From contig NZ_CP033831.1 of NCBI RefSeq assembly GCF_003812745.1, forward strand, positions 2,852,001 to 2,916,000: DNA of 64,000 nt. Direction: 5' to 3'. Shown piece by piece: positions 7,704 to 16,873 of this stretch. Both the position numbers and the translations under genes were made by a program. Below the pieces are notes generated by a model. It searched no databases. It was not told the DNA's origin and was given only the letters and a program-made list of their open reading frames with translations. The number at the start of each line of letters is the position of its first letter. Position 1 is the stretch's first letter. The stretch comes from Serratia sp. FDAARGOS_506 (GTDB lineage: Bacteria; Pseudomonadota; Gammaproteobacteria; Enterobacterales; Enterobacteriaceae).

Positions 7704-8627
7704 TCACTGCCGTTCGCTGTTGATGGCCTGCACGCTGGCCGGGCGGGCGAACAGGTATTTCCCCAGCGTCACCAGCACCACCGCCGCCACGATGATCGCC
7801 AGCGCCAGCCACTCGCGCGGCGCCAGCGATTCGCCGGCAAAACCGATGCCGAGCAGCACCGCCACCACCGGGTTGACGTAGGCGTAACTGGTGGCGACGG
7901 CCGGGCGCACGTTCTTCAACAAGAACATATAGGCGCTGATCGCCAGCATCGAGCCGAAGACGATCAGATACCCCAGCGCCAGAAAGCCGCTGGCGCTCGG
8001 CATCTGAGTCAGGTGCTCGCCGCTCAGCCGGCTGGCGACCAATAGCACCACGCCGGCGACCAGCATCTCCGCCGCGCCGGCCATCGGCCCGGCCGGCAGC
8101 GAGATGCGCGATCCCAATACGGAGCCGAAGGCCCAGCTGGCCGACGCCAGCAAAATCAGCAGTGCGCCGGTCGGGTTACCCACCAGATTGTTGCCGGTGT
8201 TAAGCAGCACGATGCCCACCAGCCCGAGTGCGATGCCCGCCCATTCCAGCCTGGTGTTGCGCATGCCCCACAGCAGGCTGAAGCAGAGGGTAAACAGCGG
8301 TACTGTCGCCACCATCACCGCGGCGATGCCGGACGGCACATGCTGGTGTTCTGCCACCGTCACCAGGCCGTTGCCCACCGCCAGCAGCAGAATGCCGATG
8401 GCGCCGGCGGCCAGCCACTGCTTCGGCGTCGGTAGCGCGTGGCCGCGCCAGGCCAGGAAACTGAACAGCACGATACCGGCGATCAGAAAGCGAATGCCGG
8501 CCATCATCAGCGGCGGCCATTGCGCGACGCCGAGGCGAATGACGAAATAGGTAGAACCCCAAACGATATATAACGTGAACAACGCCCCGATCAACGGCAG
8601 GACGCGACGGCTTTGTTGGCTAAGCAT
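7704..8627 (-). CDS. yedA: EamA-family exporter YedA
   Basis: 307 residues from the ATG at 8625-8627, with ten predicted membrane helices in two EamA repeats. The N-terminus (LFTLYIVWGSTYFVIRLG) and the second repeat motif (AISAYMFLLKNVRPAVATSYAYVNPVVAV) match E. coli YedA closely. The family exports metabolites or drugs across the inner membrane; the substrate of YedA is not established. The longer frame from 8699 adds 24 polar residues not seen in the family. It is transcribed alone towards the 58-residue gene. Confidence 0.9.
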   Translation of the reverse strand: MLSQQSRRVLPLIGALFTLYIVWGSTYFVIRLGVAQWPPLMMAGIRFLIAGIVLFSFLAWRGHALPTPKQWLAAGAIGILLLAVGNGLVTVAEHQHVPSGIAAVMVATVPLFTLCFSLLWGMRNTRLEWAGIALGLVGIVLLNTGNNLVGNPTGALLILLASASWAFGSVLGSRISLPAGPMAGAAEMLVAGVVLLVASRLSGEHLTQMPSASGFLALGYLIVFGSMLAISAYMFLLKNVRPAVATSYAYVNPVVAVLLGIGFAGESLAPREWLALAIIVAAVVLVTLGKYLFARPASVQAINSERQ

Positions 8628-8738
8628 AGGGATTGTGTTTTTGCAGGGATGATTATTATTAGAACGCTCAGTAAACCCGATCGGGCAACGGATAAGCAAT
8701 GGCTTTCGGCATTATTTTTCCCCTCTGCCGCAAGCCGT

Positions 8739-9233
8739 TCAACTGTCCCGTCGTTTCCACTGCAGCCAACTGACGGCCGGCAGGTAAATCGACCAGCCGA
8801 TGGCCAGCAGCAGCAGCATGAACTCCGGCGGTACGCCGGGCAGCAAGGCATCCAGCTTCCAGGACACGACGTAGGCGAAGGGGCCGATGATAGCGCCCAG
8901 CACCGCCAGCGGCCAGGGCGCCGCTCTGACCACGTCCAGCAGCCAATACCACCAGCAACCGAAGCCGATCCACAGTGCGATGGTCCAGAGCGGCAGGCCG
9001 TGTTGCCCGCTGTAGTGCAGCACGCCGCTGTAGCTCCACAGCCCATCCATGCCGATACCGCCCAGGGCGGCCAGGGCCGCGCCTTTGCGGCGGGCGGCAG
9101 GGGTAAAGATCAGCGCCAGCGCCGCGCCGGCCAGCAGGATGCCGTTGAGCCGATCGCGAGTCAGCAGCGCCAGCAGCCAGCAGACGCTCAGTCCCAGCGT
9201 CGCCAGCCAGAATCCGGCATGCGGCTTCTTCAT
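8739..9233 (-). CDS. DUF2878-family inner membrane protein
   Basis: 164 residues, about five membrane helices, ending WLQWKRRDS. Features of DUF2878 proteins are visible: the central GIGMDGLWSYSGVLHY and the WYWLLDVVRAAPWPLAVLGAIIGPFAYVVSWKLDA region split over two helices. Function of this family is unknown. The gene stands between yedA and the SufR-like regulator with 111 bases to yedA, so a weak operon with yedA is possible. Confidence 0.75.
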   Translation of the reverse strand: MKKPHAGFWLATLGLSVCWLLALLTRDRLNGILLAGAALALIFTPAARRKGAALAALGGIGMDGLWSYSGVLHYSGQHGLPLWTIALWIGFGCWWYWLLDVVRAAPWPLAVLGAIIGPFAYVVSWKLDALLPGVPPEFMLLLLAIGWSIYLPAVSWLQWKRRDS

Positions 9234-9410
9234 CGTTCAACTCCCGTGGGGTTACTCTGCCGCAGCGCGCGAAGCGCCGACGGATTTGTCAGAGCGGGCG
9301 CGCGGCCCGCTGTTTGTCAGAATGTTCGTTAATTCAACCTTAGAAGGGAAGGTGCGGGGTGCACAAGCAGAATAATCTGTACCGGTTGAAAACGCGGGCA
9401 AAAAACGGTG

Positions 9411-10064
9411 TTACAGGAGCGAAATCCGGTAGGCGCAGCGGCGCGAGCCGGCCAGGATATGTTCGGCGCGCTCCACCTGCGCCTGCAGCACTTCGGTGAA
9501 GATGCTCAGCTCCGCCCGGCAGAAGCCTTGGCAGACGGCGGCGGCGGCGCAGATCGGGCAGTGGTTTTCCACCAGCAGATAGGAGCCGTCCTCCTCCTGG
9601 CGCCATTCGGCCATATACCCTTCGCGGCAGCGGATCTCGGTCAGACGCGCCACGCGCTCCCGCAGATCAGCGGCGCCGATCATCGCCTGCTTGTAGTTGA
9701 TGCGGTTTTCCTGCTCGCGAGTCTCGATCAGCACGTCTATCGCTTTCTCGCCCAGTTTGTCGCGCACGGTGCGCAGCAGCTGCACCGTCAGATCCGCATG
9801 GGTGTCGGGAAAGCGCGCGTTGCCGGCCGAGGTCAAATGCCATAGCTGCACCGGGCGGCCCACGCCGCGCGTTTCCGCCACCGCTTCGACCAACCCCTCT
9901 TTCGCCAGCTTGACGAACTGCTGACGGGCCGCCTCACCGGTGGTGCCGAGCACCTTTCCTGCGTCAGAAGCTTGCTGCGGGCCGCGGGTTTTCAATAGCG
10001 TCAGCAAGCGGTCACTGACCGACTGTGCGGTGCTGCCGCCATTTTCCAAGTTTATTCTTGACAT
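9411..10064 (-). CDS. SufR-like winged-helix regulator with a C-terminal cysteine cluster
   Basis: 217 residues. A winged helix fills about residues 15-80 (LLTLLKTRGPQQASDAGKVL). The C-terminal half holds six cysteines at 146, 169, 172, 178, 182 and 210, in NHCPICAAAAVCQGFC and SRRCAYRI. This matches the SufR-type layout, in which cysteines ligate an iron-sulphur cluster and control DNA binding. Here the regulator is divergent to an MFS pump rather than to suf genes, so it probably represses that pump and senses redox, iron or a cluster-damaging compound. Cluster binding is inferred. Confidence 0.8.
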   Translation of the reverse strand: MSRINLENGGSTAQSVSDRLLTLLKTRGPQQASDAGKVLGTTGEAARQQFVKLAKEGLVEAVAETRGVGRPVQLWHLTSAGNARFPDTHADLTVQLLRTVRDKLGEKAIDVLIETREQENRINYKQAMIGAADLRERVARLTEIRCREGYMAEWRQEEDGSYLLVENHCPICAAAAVCQGFCRAELSIFTEVLQAQVERAEHILAGSRRCAYRISLL

Positions 10065-10167
10065 ATTTCTCCGCCTCGCCCTAACTTATTCCAAGATAAC
10101 TCTTGTTAAATTTAACGCAATCTCATGACCAACTCAATGCCATTCCTCTGAAAACAGGACGACAACC

Positions 10168-11622
10168 GTGATAACCCATGACGATAGCCGCTGGAGCGAC
10201 CTTTTCTCCGGCAAAAATGCGGCCAGTGCGATCGCGCTTTCGCTCGGCGTAGCGCTGCATGCCATCAATATTCTGGTCGCCACCACCATTCTGCCCTCGG
10301 TGGTGCAGGATATCGGCGGGCTGGGCCTCTACGCCTGGAACACCACGCTGTTCGTGGTGGCGTCGATCCTCGGTTCCGCGCTGTCGGCCCGGCTGCTCAG
10401 CGGCTACGGTGCGCGCAGCGCCTATCTGGTGGCTTCGCTGTTCTTCATCGCCGGGGCGGCGCTGTGCGCGCTGGCACCGAACATGCCGGTGATGCTGATC
10501 GGCCGCACGGTGCAGGGCTTCGGCGGCGGGCTGATCTTTGCGCTCTCCTACGCGATGATCAATCTGGTGTTCGAGCAGCGATTGTGGCCGCGCGCCATGG
10601 CGCTCATCTCGGCGATGTGGGGCATCGCCACCCTGGTGGGGCCGGCGGTGGGCGGCATTTTCGCCGAGCTGCACGCCTGGCGCTGGGCCTTCGGCATACT
10701 GCTGCCGATCATGGCTCTGTATGCTGCGTTTACCTTCCTGATACTGCCCAAGGGCAAAGCGCAGCAGGCGGCCGCGCCGTTGCCGACCGCGCAGCTGCTG
10801 TTGCTGACTGTGGCGGTGCTGGTGGTGTCCGCCGGCAGCCTGGCGCACAGCCCCTGGATCAATCTGGCGGGTATCGCGCTCTCGCTGCTGCTGATGGCGT
10901 GGCTGTTGAAGCGCGAAGCGCATTCGCGGGCTCGTCTGTTACCGCACGGTGCGCTGCGGCGAGGCTCATCGTTGGCGGCGCTCTACATCACCATCACTTT
11001 GTTGACGATCGGCATGACCAGCGAAATCTTCGTGCCTTATTTCCTGCAGCTGCTGCACGGCCAGTCGCCGCTGATCTCCGGCTATATCGCCGCCACCATG
11101 GCCGCCGGCTGGACGCTGTCTGAGATCCTCAGCTCCGGCTGGCGCGGGGCGGGCGTTCGCCGGGCGATCGTCAGCGGGCCGCTGTTCGTGCTGGTAGGGT
11201 TGCTGGCGCTGGCGATCCTGATGCCGGTGCCGTCCGGCGGCCACTGGCAGGCGCTGGCGCCGATCGTCATTGCGCTGGCGCTGGTGGGGTTCGGCATCGG
11301 CTTCGGTTGGCCGCACCTGCTGACGCGCATTTTGCAAGTGGCGCCCGAAGCGGACAAAGACATCGCCGGCGCTTCCATTACCACGGTGCAGCTGTTCGCC
11401 ACCGCATTCGGCGCGGCGCTGGCCGGGATGATCGCCAATCTGGCGGGGCTGAATGAGCCGGGCGGCGCGGCGGGAGCGGCATCGGCGGCGCGTTGGCTGT
11501 TTCTGGCGTTCGCGCTGGCGCCGCTGCTGGCGGTATTCAGCGCCTGGCGCTGCGCGGCGATCGCGCCGCCGGGCGCCGAGACGGGCAATTTTGTACAAAA
11601 CCCGCCCTCGCGTGAGAGTTAA
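10168..11622 (+). CDS. MFS transporter
   Basis: 484 residues starting at a GTG (10168). Twelve to fourteen hydrophobic segments; the A-motif-like region GSALSARLLSGYGARSAYLV follows helix 2, and IGRTVQGFGGGLIFALSYA marks helix 4/5, both standard MFS landmarks. Length and the long linker fit drug:H+ antiporters. It is divergent from the SufR-like regulator with a 103-base AT-rich control region containing TTATTCCAAGATAA, a possible operator. Substrate unknown. Confidence 0.85.
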   Translation: MITHDDSRWSDLFSGKNAASAIALSLGVALHAINILVATTILPSVVQDIGGLGLYAWNTTLFVVASILGSALSARLLSGYGARSAYLVASLFFIAGAALCALAPNMPVMLIGRTVQGFGGGLIFALSYAMINLVFEQRLWPRAMALISAMWGIATLVGPAVGGIFAELHAWRWAFGILLPIMALYAAFTFLILPKGKAQQAAAPLPTAQLLLLTVAVLVVSAGSLAHSPWINLAGIALSLLLMAWLLKREAHSRARLLPHGALRRGSSLAALYITITLLTIGMTSEIFVPYFLQLLHGQSPLISGYIAATMAAGWTLSEILSSGWRGAGVRRAIVSGPLFVLVGLLALAILMPVPSGGHWQALAPIVIALALVGFGIGFGWPHLLTRILQVAPEADKDIAGASITTVQLFATAFGAALAGMIANLAGLNEPGGAAGAASAARWLFLAFALAPLLAVFSAWRCAAIAPPGAETGNFVQNPPSRES

Positions 11623-11781
11623 CTGGCTTCTCATCGAGTAGGCCGGTTTATCTGCGCTGTCGCTCTTTCCGCACACCATGCTGATATTCATCGTGCTGCG
11701 CGGCATTTTTTAAAATTCGCTTGCTATATCTCTAATTTGAGATTATTTCTCTTATATGGGATTTTTAGCGGAGTGTGAGCG

Positions 11782-12351
11782 ATGGATAACGGTTTGGAGA
11801 CGGCCGACCTGAGGTTGGCGCAGCGGTTGGCGGATTTGCGCCAGCAGCAGGGATGGTCGCTGGAGGAGCTGGCGCAGCGCACCGGCCTTAGCCGGGCGAC
11901 GCTCTCGCGGGTGGAGCGTGCAGAAACCAGTCCGACGGCGTCGCTGCTGAACCGACTGTGCGCCGCCTACGGGTTGACCATGTCGCGCCTGTTGAGCGAA
12001 ATCGAAGACGAACCGCCGGAGCTGTTGCGGCTACCGCAACAGCCGGTATGGGCCGATCGCGCCAGCGGTTTTCACCGTCGCTCCGTTTCCCCGCCTGCCG
12101 CGCTGTATAAGGCCGAATTTATCGAAGCCCGGCTCGATGCCGGCGCGCAGATCGATTACGACCTGCCGTCGATTCCGGCGCTGGAGCATCACCTCTGGCT
12201 GCTGTCCGGGCAGCTGGAGCTGACGCTGGAAGGGCGCGTTTTCCGGCTGTCGCCCGGCGATTGCCTGCGCTACCGCCTGTTTGGCGCTTCCCGTTTCCAT
12301 GTCCCCGGCGATGAGCCGGCCCATTACACGCTCGTTATCTGCAGGCCATAG
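11782..12351 (+). CDS. XRE-family regulator with C-terminal cupin domain
   Basis: 189 residues. Helix-turn-helix at about 12-65 (LRQQQGWSLEELAQRTGLSR then TLSRVERAETSPT) followed by a short linker and a cupin barrel at about 110-187 (HHLWLLSGQLELTLEGRVFRL). Such proteins usually repress a metabolic gene or an efflux gene, and the cupin binds a ligand. The next gene, an acetyltransferase, starts two bases after its stop. The pair is a common enterobacterial operon. Confidence 0.9.
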   Translation: MDNGLETADLRLAQRLADLRQQQGWSLEELAQRTGLSRATLSRVERAETSPTASLLNRLCAAYGLTMSRLLSEIEDEPPELLRLPQQPVWADRASGFHRRSVSPPAALYKAEFIEARLDAGAQIDYDLPSIPALEHHLWLLSGQLELTLEGRVFRLSPGDCLRYRLFGASRFHVPGDEPAHYTLVICRP

Positions 12352-12353
12352 CC

Positions 12354-12872
12354 ATGATTGAATTGCAACAGTGGGACGCCGACGCGGCGCAAAACGCCGT
12401 GGCCGACTTGGCCGAGATGCTGCACGCCAGCGTGGCGCACGGCGCCAGCATCGGTTTTGTCATGCCTTTTACGCTGGAGAAGGCGCGGGCGTTTTGGCAG
12501 GGGCTGCTGCCGGCTCTGGCGCGGGGAGAGCGCGCGATGCTGGTAGCGCTCGCGAACGGGCGGCCGGTCGGCACCGTGCAGCTGCTGCTGGCGATGCCGG
12601 ACAACGGCTGCCACCGGGCGGAAGTGGTCAAGCTGATGGTGCACCCGCAGGCGCGGCGGCAGGGCGTCGCGCGGCTGTTGATGCAGGAAGTGCAGGCGTT
12701 GGCGGCACGCCATCACCGCAGCCTGTTGGTGCTGGATACCCTGAGCGGCAGCGCGGCGCAGGGGTTGTACCGCCAATTGGGGTTCGAAGCGGCAGGTGAC
12801 ATCCCGCAATACGCCCGCGCCAGCGACGGCGGGGCGCTGGAGGCCACCTGCTATATGTACAAACTGCTGTGA
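12354..12872 (+). CDS. GNAT-family N-acetyltransferase
   Basis: 172 residues. The acetyl-CoA loop is VVKLMVHPQARRQGVARLLM (motif A, R/Q-x-x-G-x-A), followed by LVLDTLSGSAAQGLYRQLGF (motif B). It transfers an acetyl group from acetyl-CoA to a small molecule or protein amine. It is coupled to the XRE-cupin regulator, suggesting joint control, and converges with the acid phosphatase gene with only three bases between. Confidence 0.88.
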   Translation: MIELQQWDADAAQNAVADLAEMLHASVAHGASIGFVMPFTLEKARAFWQGLLPALARGERAMLVALANGRPVGTVQLLLAMPDNGCHRAEVVKLMVHPQARRQGVARLLMQEVQALAARHHRSLLVLDTLSGSAAQGLYRQLGFEAAGDIPQYARASDGGALEATCYMYKLL

Positions 12873-12875
12873 GGT

Positions 12876-13706
12876 TTAGCGCTCTCTCCAGGCTTTGATC
12901 GCCTGTTGGCGCACCTGCAGCTTCTGCTGCGGCGTCAGTTTGTTGTAGTCGCGGGCCAGACCGCTTTCCCAATCGCCGTACATCGGGTTGGGCAGCACGA
13001 TGAATTCGGTGCCGAACTTGCCCTGGTTTTCGCTGACGAACGCCCGGCGCTGCGCATTGTCCTGGTGGTAAGTCGCGGCGCCGAAGTCGTTCAGGTTGTC
13101 GCCCGCGTACACCACGATGTCATAGCCGGCTTGTTTGATGGCGTCGAAGCGCGCCTGCTTATTGGAGGTGTCGGTGCTGAGCAGCACGGTCTTTTCCGAC
13201 ATGCCGGTGAAACCGAGCTTCTGCATATTGGCCACCGTGGCGGCGTACTCGCTCTGCTTGCGGTTCGATACGTAGAATATCGTCCCCTGATGGGTGTTAA
13301 CGTAACGGGCAAACGACACCGCGCCCGGTACCGCGCCGGCCTGTTCGGCCTGCGTCCATTTGGCCCAGGTAGCGCCGTCGTACGGCTGGCCCTGCTGTGC
13401 CTGCCAGCCGGAGTAGGCGCTGTTGTCCAGCATGGTTTCATCCAGATCGACCACCACCGCCTTTTTACGGCCCGGCGCGGTCTTGGCCTGATCGAAGGCG
13501 CGCTGCGCGCTGTTGAATGCCTGATGCGCCAACGCCCGGTATTCGCCGGACTGTTGGAACCAGTTCACCGCCAGCACCGACTGATCCGCCAGCCGTTGCT
13601 GGGCCTGGGCGTCGGTGTGTGGCGGCTGCGCGCAACCGGCCAACGTCAGCAGCGCGACGCCGACCGCCGCGCCGAGGGTGAGTTTCCTTGCCTGTTTTCC
13701 TGCCAT
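12876..13706 (-). CDS. Outer-membrane acid phosphatase/5'-nucleotidase, lipoprotein e(P4) family
   Basis: 276 residues. Lipoprotein signal ending LTLAGC (Cys 25). The HAD-like DDDD phosphatase core is plain: VVDLDETMLDNS at about 85-96 holds the nucleophile Asp, IFYVSNRK supplies the second motif and VVYAGDNLNDF the acidic fourth motif. Haemophilus e(P4) dephosphorylates NMN and NADP to allow NAD precursor uptake; the same broad nucleotidase role is likely here. Length matches the family. It stands alone, head-on to the GNAT gene. Confidence 0.9.
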   Translation of the reverse strand: MAGKQARKLTLGAAVGVALLTLAGCAQPPHTDAQAQQRLADQSVLAVNWFQQSGEYRALAHQAFNSAQRAFDQAKTAPGRKKAVVVDLDETMLDNSAYSGWQAQQGQPYDGATWAKWTQAEQAGAVPGAVSFARYVNTHQGTIFYVSNRKQSEYAATVANMQKLGFTGMSEKTVLLSTDTSNKQARFDAIKQAGYDIVVYAGDNLNDFGAATYHQDNAQRRAFVSENQGKFGTEFIVLPNPMYGDWESGLARDYNKLTPQQKLQVRQQAIKAWRER

Positions 13707-13723
13707 CGTTATCTCTCTCGGTT

Positions 13724-14575
13724 TTATTCTTGTGGGCTGTCCAGCAGCATATCCATCTCGAACTGGCGCAGGGGATCCTGCCGCCAGCCAAGATGCGTAA
13801 AGAAGGGGGCCGCCACCTCGGGTACAAAGACGTTGGCGGTCAGCGGCAAAGGGGCGAACTGCGTTTGCAGGGCGGCCAGCAAGGTGCGCGCATGCCCCTG
13901 GCCGCGGTGCTGCGGCGGCACGTAGATCAGGCGCAGCCAGCAGTGCTCGGCGCCGGGCATCACCACGGCGTAGGCTTGATGATTGATCGTATAGGCTCGC
14001 GGTTTGCCCGGCAGCTTGAACAGCGATTCGGGGGCGATCAGCCAGGGCAGGTCGGTGGCGCCTTCCGCCGTCAGGCGATGGCTGACGATCAGCGGATCGA
14101 CCGCCTGCAGCTCCACCGTGCCTGGCGGCACTTCCGCCGGCGCCTGATGGCCGGTCAGGGTGCGCACGATGCGCAGTCCGCTGCGATGATACAGCGCCAG
14201 CGCGGCTTCGTTGCCTTCGATCACTTCCAGCGACAGCCGCCGGTCGCCGCGTTGGCGGGCATCGGCCACCAGCCGCTGCATCAGCGCCTTGCCCAGCCCC
14301 TGGCCGCGCATCTCCGGGCGCACGGAAAAGGCAGCGACCCGGCTGTGTCGGCCGCGGCGGGCGATCAGCGCCACCGCCACCGGTTCATTACGGTGGGTGA
14401 CGATCAGGCTGTCGTTCAGGCTGAGATCCTCAGCGCCGAAACGGGCGGCGAAGGTCGGCCCGTCGAGCGAGAAGCGCACAATGTAGTTTTCAAAACAGTG
14501 GTTGAGGATTTTCGCCAGCTCGTCGCTGCTGTAGCGCAAGGCATTGTGGTAGTCGAAGCGTCCGTCGTTATGCAT
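13724..14575 (-). CDS. Two-domain GNAT acetyltransferase
   Basis: 283 residues from the ATG at 14573-14575. The N-terminal domain has a full acetyl-CoA motif (AAFSVRPEMRGQGLGKALM) and LEVIEGNEAALALYHRSGLR. The C-terminal half repeats the pattern more weakly (LRLIYVPPQHRGQGHARTLL). Tandem GNAT proteins often have one catalytic and one degenerate domain; which is active is not clear. The longer frame to 14632 adds 19 residues unlike the family and crosses a likely promoter. Its start is about 180 bases from the porin stop on the same strand. Confidence 0.85.
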   Translation of the reverse strand: MHNDGRFDYHNALRYSSDELAKILNHCFENYIVRFSLDGPTFAARFGAEDLSLNDSLIVTHRNEPVAVALIARRGRHSRVAAFSVRPEMRGQGLGKALMQRLVADARQRGDRRLSLEVIEGNEAALALYHRSGLRIVRTLTGHQAPAEVPPGTVELQAVDPLIVSHRLTAEGATDLPWLIAPESLFKLPGKPRAYTINHQAYAVVMPGAEHCWLRLIYVPPQHRGQGHARTLLAALQTQFAPLPLTANVFVPEVAAPFFTHLGWRQDPLRQFEMDMLLDSPQE

Positions 14576-14670
14576 GGCTGATTCCGCTCGGGGGAAAGCT
14601 ATACATGTAGACCCGTTTGTTTTGCAAGGCAAGCGGGGGAATTCGTTGGCGGGAAAATAAAAACCAAAAA

Positions 14671-14690
14671 GCCGGACGCAGCCGCCCGGC
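14671..14690 (-). terminator. Rho-independent terminator of the porin gene
   Basis: On the reverse strand GCCGGGCGGC is followed by TGCGTCCGGC, then TTTTTGG. The stem pairs GCCGG with CCGGC plus inner pairs, and a T tract follows, about 60 bases after the porin stop. Confidence 0.75.
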
Positions 14691-14753
14691 GAAATAAAAC
14701 TCTGGGTATCAAGTGATGCTAAAGTTTGCAGTGGTGGTTATTCATTCATCACA

Positions 14754-15851
14754 TCAGAACTGGTAGGTCAGGGCGACGGCAATCACGTTGTCGTCTTTCA
14801 GACCCAGCTTGTTATTGCTGTCGAGCTGGTTGATTTTATAATCGACATAGGTCGACATGTTCTTGTTGAAATAGTAGTACGCGCCGACATCGATATATTT
14901 CACCAGGTCGGCATCGCCGACGCCTTCAATATCTTTGCCTTTCTGCTGAACGTAGCCCAGCGATGGACGCAGACCGAAGTCGAACTGATATTGCGCAACC
15001 AGTTCCAGGCCTTCCGCTTTATTGGCGAAACCGCTGACGGAGGTGGAGCGGTTATTGATGGTGGCGGTGCCGGAAATAGGCGCGATGTTGCGGCTTTCCG
15101 AGTAGGTGGCAGCCAGGTAGACATCGTTGTTGTCGTATTTCAGACCGGCGGCCCAGATATCGGCCTTGTCGCCTTTACCGAAGGTGCCCGCTTTCTGGCT
15201 GGCGGTACGGTTGGAAGAGGCATAGGCGGCGCCCACGCTCAGGCCGTCGATAATTTCATAGCTGGAGGAAAGGCCCCAACCGTCGCCGTTCGCCTTGCTG
15301 GCGGAGCGGCCGTCGTTTTCGTTCTTGCCTTGGTACTGCACGGCGAATTTCAAGCCGTCGACCAGACCGAAGAAGTTGTTATTACGGTAAGTGGCAACGC
15401 CGTTGGTGCGGCCGTTCATGAAGTTGTCGGTCTTGACGTAAGCATCGTCACCGAATTCAGGCAGCATATCCGTCCAGGCGCCGACGTCGTAAATAATGCC
15501 GTAGTTGCGACCGTAATCGAAAGAACCGAGGTCTTTATATTTCAGACCGGCGAAGCCCAGACGCGTTTTAGTGTCTTTGGTGCCGTCTGATTCAGAATGG
15601 TTAGCGGCGATCTGATATTCCCACTGGCCGTAACCGGTCAGCATGTCATTAATCTGGGTCGCGCCCTTAAAGCCGATACGGACGTAGGTTTTATCACCGT
15701 CGTTGCCGGCATCATCGGAGAAATAATGCAGGGCTTTCACACGACCGTAAAAATCGAGTTTGTTGCCGTCTTTATTGTAGATTTCTGCTGCCTGTGCCGC
15801 TTGCGCAAGTAAAAGTGCCGGAATAATAACGGCCAGAAGATTACGTTTCAT
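14754..15851 (-). CDS. phoE: General porin of the OmpC/OmpF/PhoE family, PhoE-like
   Basis: 365 residues with a 21-residue signal peptide (LLLAQAAQA) and mature start [20 protein letters not shown]. Sixteen-stranded trimeric porin signature: [11 protein letters not shown], loop 3 [15 protein letters not shown], the repeated [13 protein letters not shown] and terminal Phe of VALTYQF. Several segments are nearer PhoE than OmpC/F as I recall them: [24 protein letters not shown], and [13 protein letters not shown] near the end. A Pho-box-like site lies upstream. It would let anions and other small solutes cross the outer membrane, probably under phosphate limitation. The gene name is an inference; the family is certain. 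Confidence 0.85.
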   Translation of the reverse strand: MKRNLLAVIIPALLLAQAAQAAEIYNKDGNKLDFYGRVKALHYFSDDAGNDGDKTYVRIGFKGATQINDMLTGYGQWEYQIAANHSESDGTKDTKTRLGFAGLKYKDLGSFDYGRNYGIIYDVGAWTDMLPEFGDDAYVKTDNFMNGRTNGVATYRNNNFFGLVDGLKFAVQYQGKNENDGRSASKANGDGWGLSSSYEIIDGLSVGAAYASSNRTASQKAGTFGKGDKADIWAAGLKYDNNDVYLAATYSESRNIAPISGTATINNRSTSVSGFANKAEGLELVAQYQFDFGLRPSLGYVQQKGKDIEGVGDADLVKYIDVGAYYYFNKNMSTYVDYKINQLDSNNKLGLKDDNVIAVALTYQF

Positions 15852-15955
15852 GAGTTACCCTGCTTTATTCGATTGAAAGACGCTTATCATCAGTTGCATT
15901 GCTGTTTTACTGTGCCGCTTGATTGTTTGCGGCGGAGAATTTTTACCGTAGTAAT

Positions 15956-15973
15956 GTGATCTATTTATGACAA
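15956..15973 (-). promoter_or_regulatory. Candidate Pho box upstream of the porin
   Basis: On the reverse strand the site is TTGTCATAAATAGATCAC, matching 14 of 18 positions of the PhoB consensus CTGTCATAAATCTGTCAC. It ends about 105 bases before the porin ATG, and an AT-rich stretch (GGTAAAAAT) follows at the place of a -10 box. PhoB control is inferred. Confidence 0.55.
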
Positions 15974-16092
15974 AAAATTCATTTTCATGTCGAACGATTA
16001 AAAAAGTCGCGCAAAGGGTGAATTTTTTCTTCTGCCGACGGTCGGCGGCTGGTCTACAGTTACCGATACCTTGTTCCGCTGCGGGAGGAATC

Positions 16093-16749
16093 ATGCACGA
16101 TACTTATACTTTGTTCGGTACGCAGGGCTGCGGCTCGACGATCGTGGCCGCTGCGTTGGCGCTGACCGCTTTCCCCTGGGGCTATGAGGAGGTGGACTAC
16201 ACGCAGGACGGCCCGGAGCGCGATCGCCTGCTGGCGCTGAACCCGCTGGGTCAGGTGCCCACCTTAGTGTTGCTCAATGACGAAGTGATGACGGAGAGTG
16301 CGGCGATTATTCTGCTGCTGCACGATCGCGCACCGCATGCCGAACTGGCGCCACCCGGCGGCTCGCCGCTGTTGCCGCGTTTTCTGCGCTGGCTGCTGTT
16401 CATCAACGCGGAGATTTACCCCACCTTCACCTATGCAGACCATCCGCAGCGCTGGCAGCCGCAGGCGGCGGGGGCGGAACAGCTGAAAAACGCGGTGATG
16501 GGTTATCGCGAGCGTTTATTGCAGCAGCTGAACGCCGCCGCCGGCGCAGCGGGCCCGTGGTTTCTCGGCAAGAGTTTCAGCGCGTTGGATCTGTACGTGG
16601 CCGTGATGTGCAACTGGCGGCCGGGGCGCGCGTGGTTCCGGCAACACTGTCCGCGGCTGTACGCCATCGCTGAACGTGTGGAACAGCGGCCGGAGTTGAA
16701 TGCGCTGCTGAGCGCTCAGTTCGACGGCGTTGCCCCGCTGAAATCGTGA
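16093..16749 (+). CDS. Glutathione S-transferase family protein
   Basis: 218 residues from ATG 16093, with GGGAGGAATC as ribosome site. The thioredoxin-like N-terminal domain holds the cis-Pro and glutathione-contacting motif LGQVPTLVL, and then MTESAAIILLL with the conserved Glu-Ser. The C-terminal helical domain ends ALDLYVAVMCNWRPGRAW, whose N-capping Asp is typical. It conjugates or reduces compounds with glutathione; substrate unknown. Its upstream 240 bases are shared with the divergent porin. An in-frame extension to 15967 lacks a family match. Confidence 0.88.
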   Translation: MHDTYTLFGTQGCGSTIVAAALALTAFPWGYEEVDYTQDGPERDRLLALNPLGQVPTLVLLNDEVMTESAAIILLLHDRAPHAELAPPGGSPLLPRFLRWLLFINAEIYPTFTYADHPQRWQPQAAGAEQLKNAVMGYRERLLQQLNAAAGAAGPWFLGKSFSALDLYVAVMCNWRPGRAWFRQHCPRLYAIAERVEQRPELNALLSAQFDGVAPLKS

Positions 16750-16754
16750 ATCCT

Positions 16755-16772
16755 CCCCGCCGCCCGGCGGGG
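16755..16772 (+). terminator. Likely terminator after the GST gene
   Basis: CCCCGCCG (16755-16762) pairs perfectly with CGGCGGGG (16765-16772). A GTTTTT run appears eleven bases later, farther than usual, so efficiency is uncertain. Confidence 0.5.
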
Positions 16773-16873
16773 AACCCTCCCGTTTTTCTGAACCGAGACT
16801 GCCGAAAATCCCGATTTTCACCTGTCGTCGTGGCGGGTAGCTTAAGGTTATCCGCAACTGACAGGAGAGTGTA

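Noticed and set aside
9288-9316. Hairpin GCGGGC/GCCCGC as terminator of the SufR-like gene
   Set aside because: It lies nearly 100 bases past the stop and lacks a T tract on the reverse strand.
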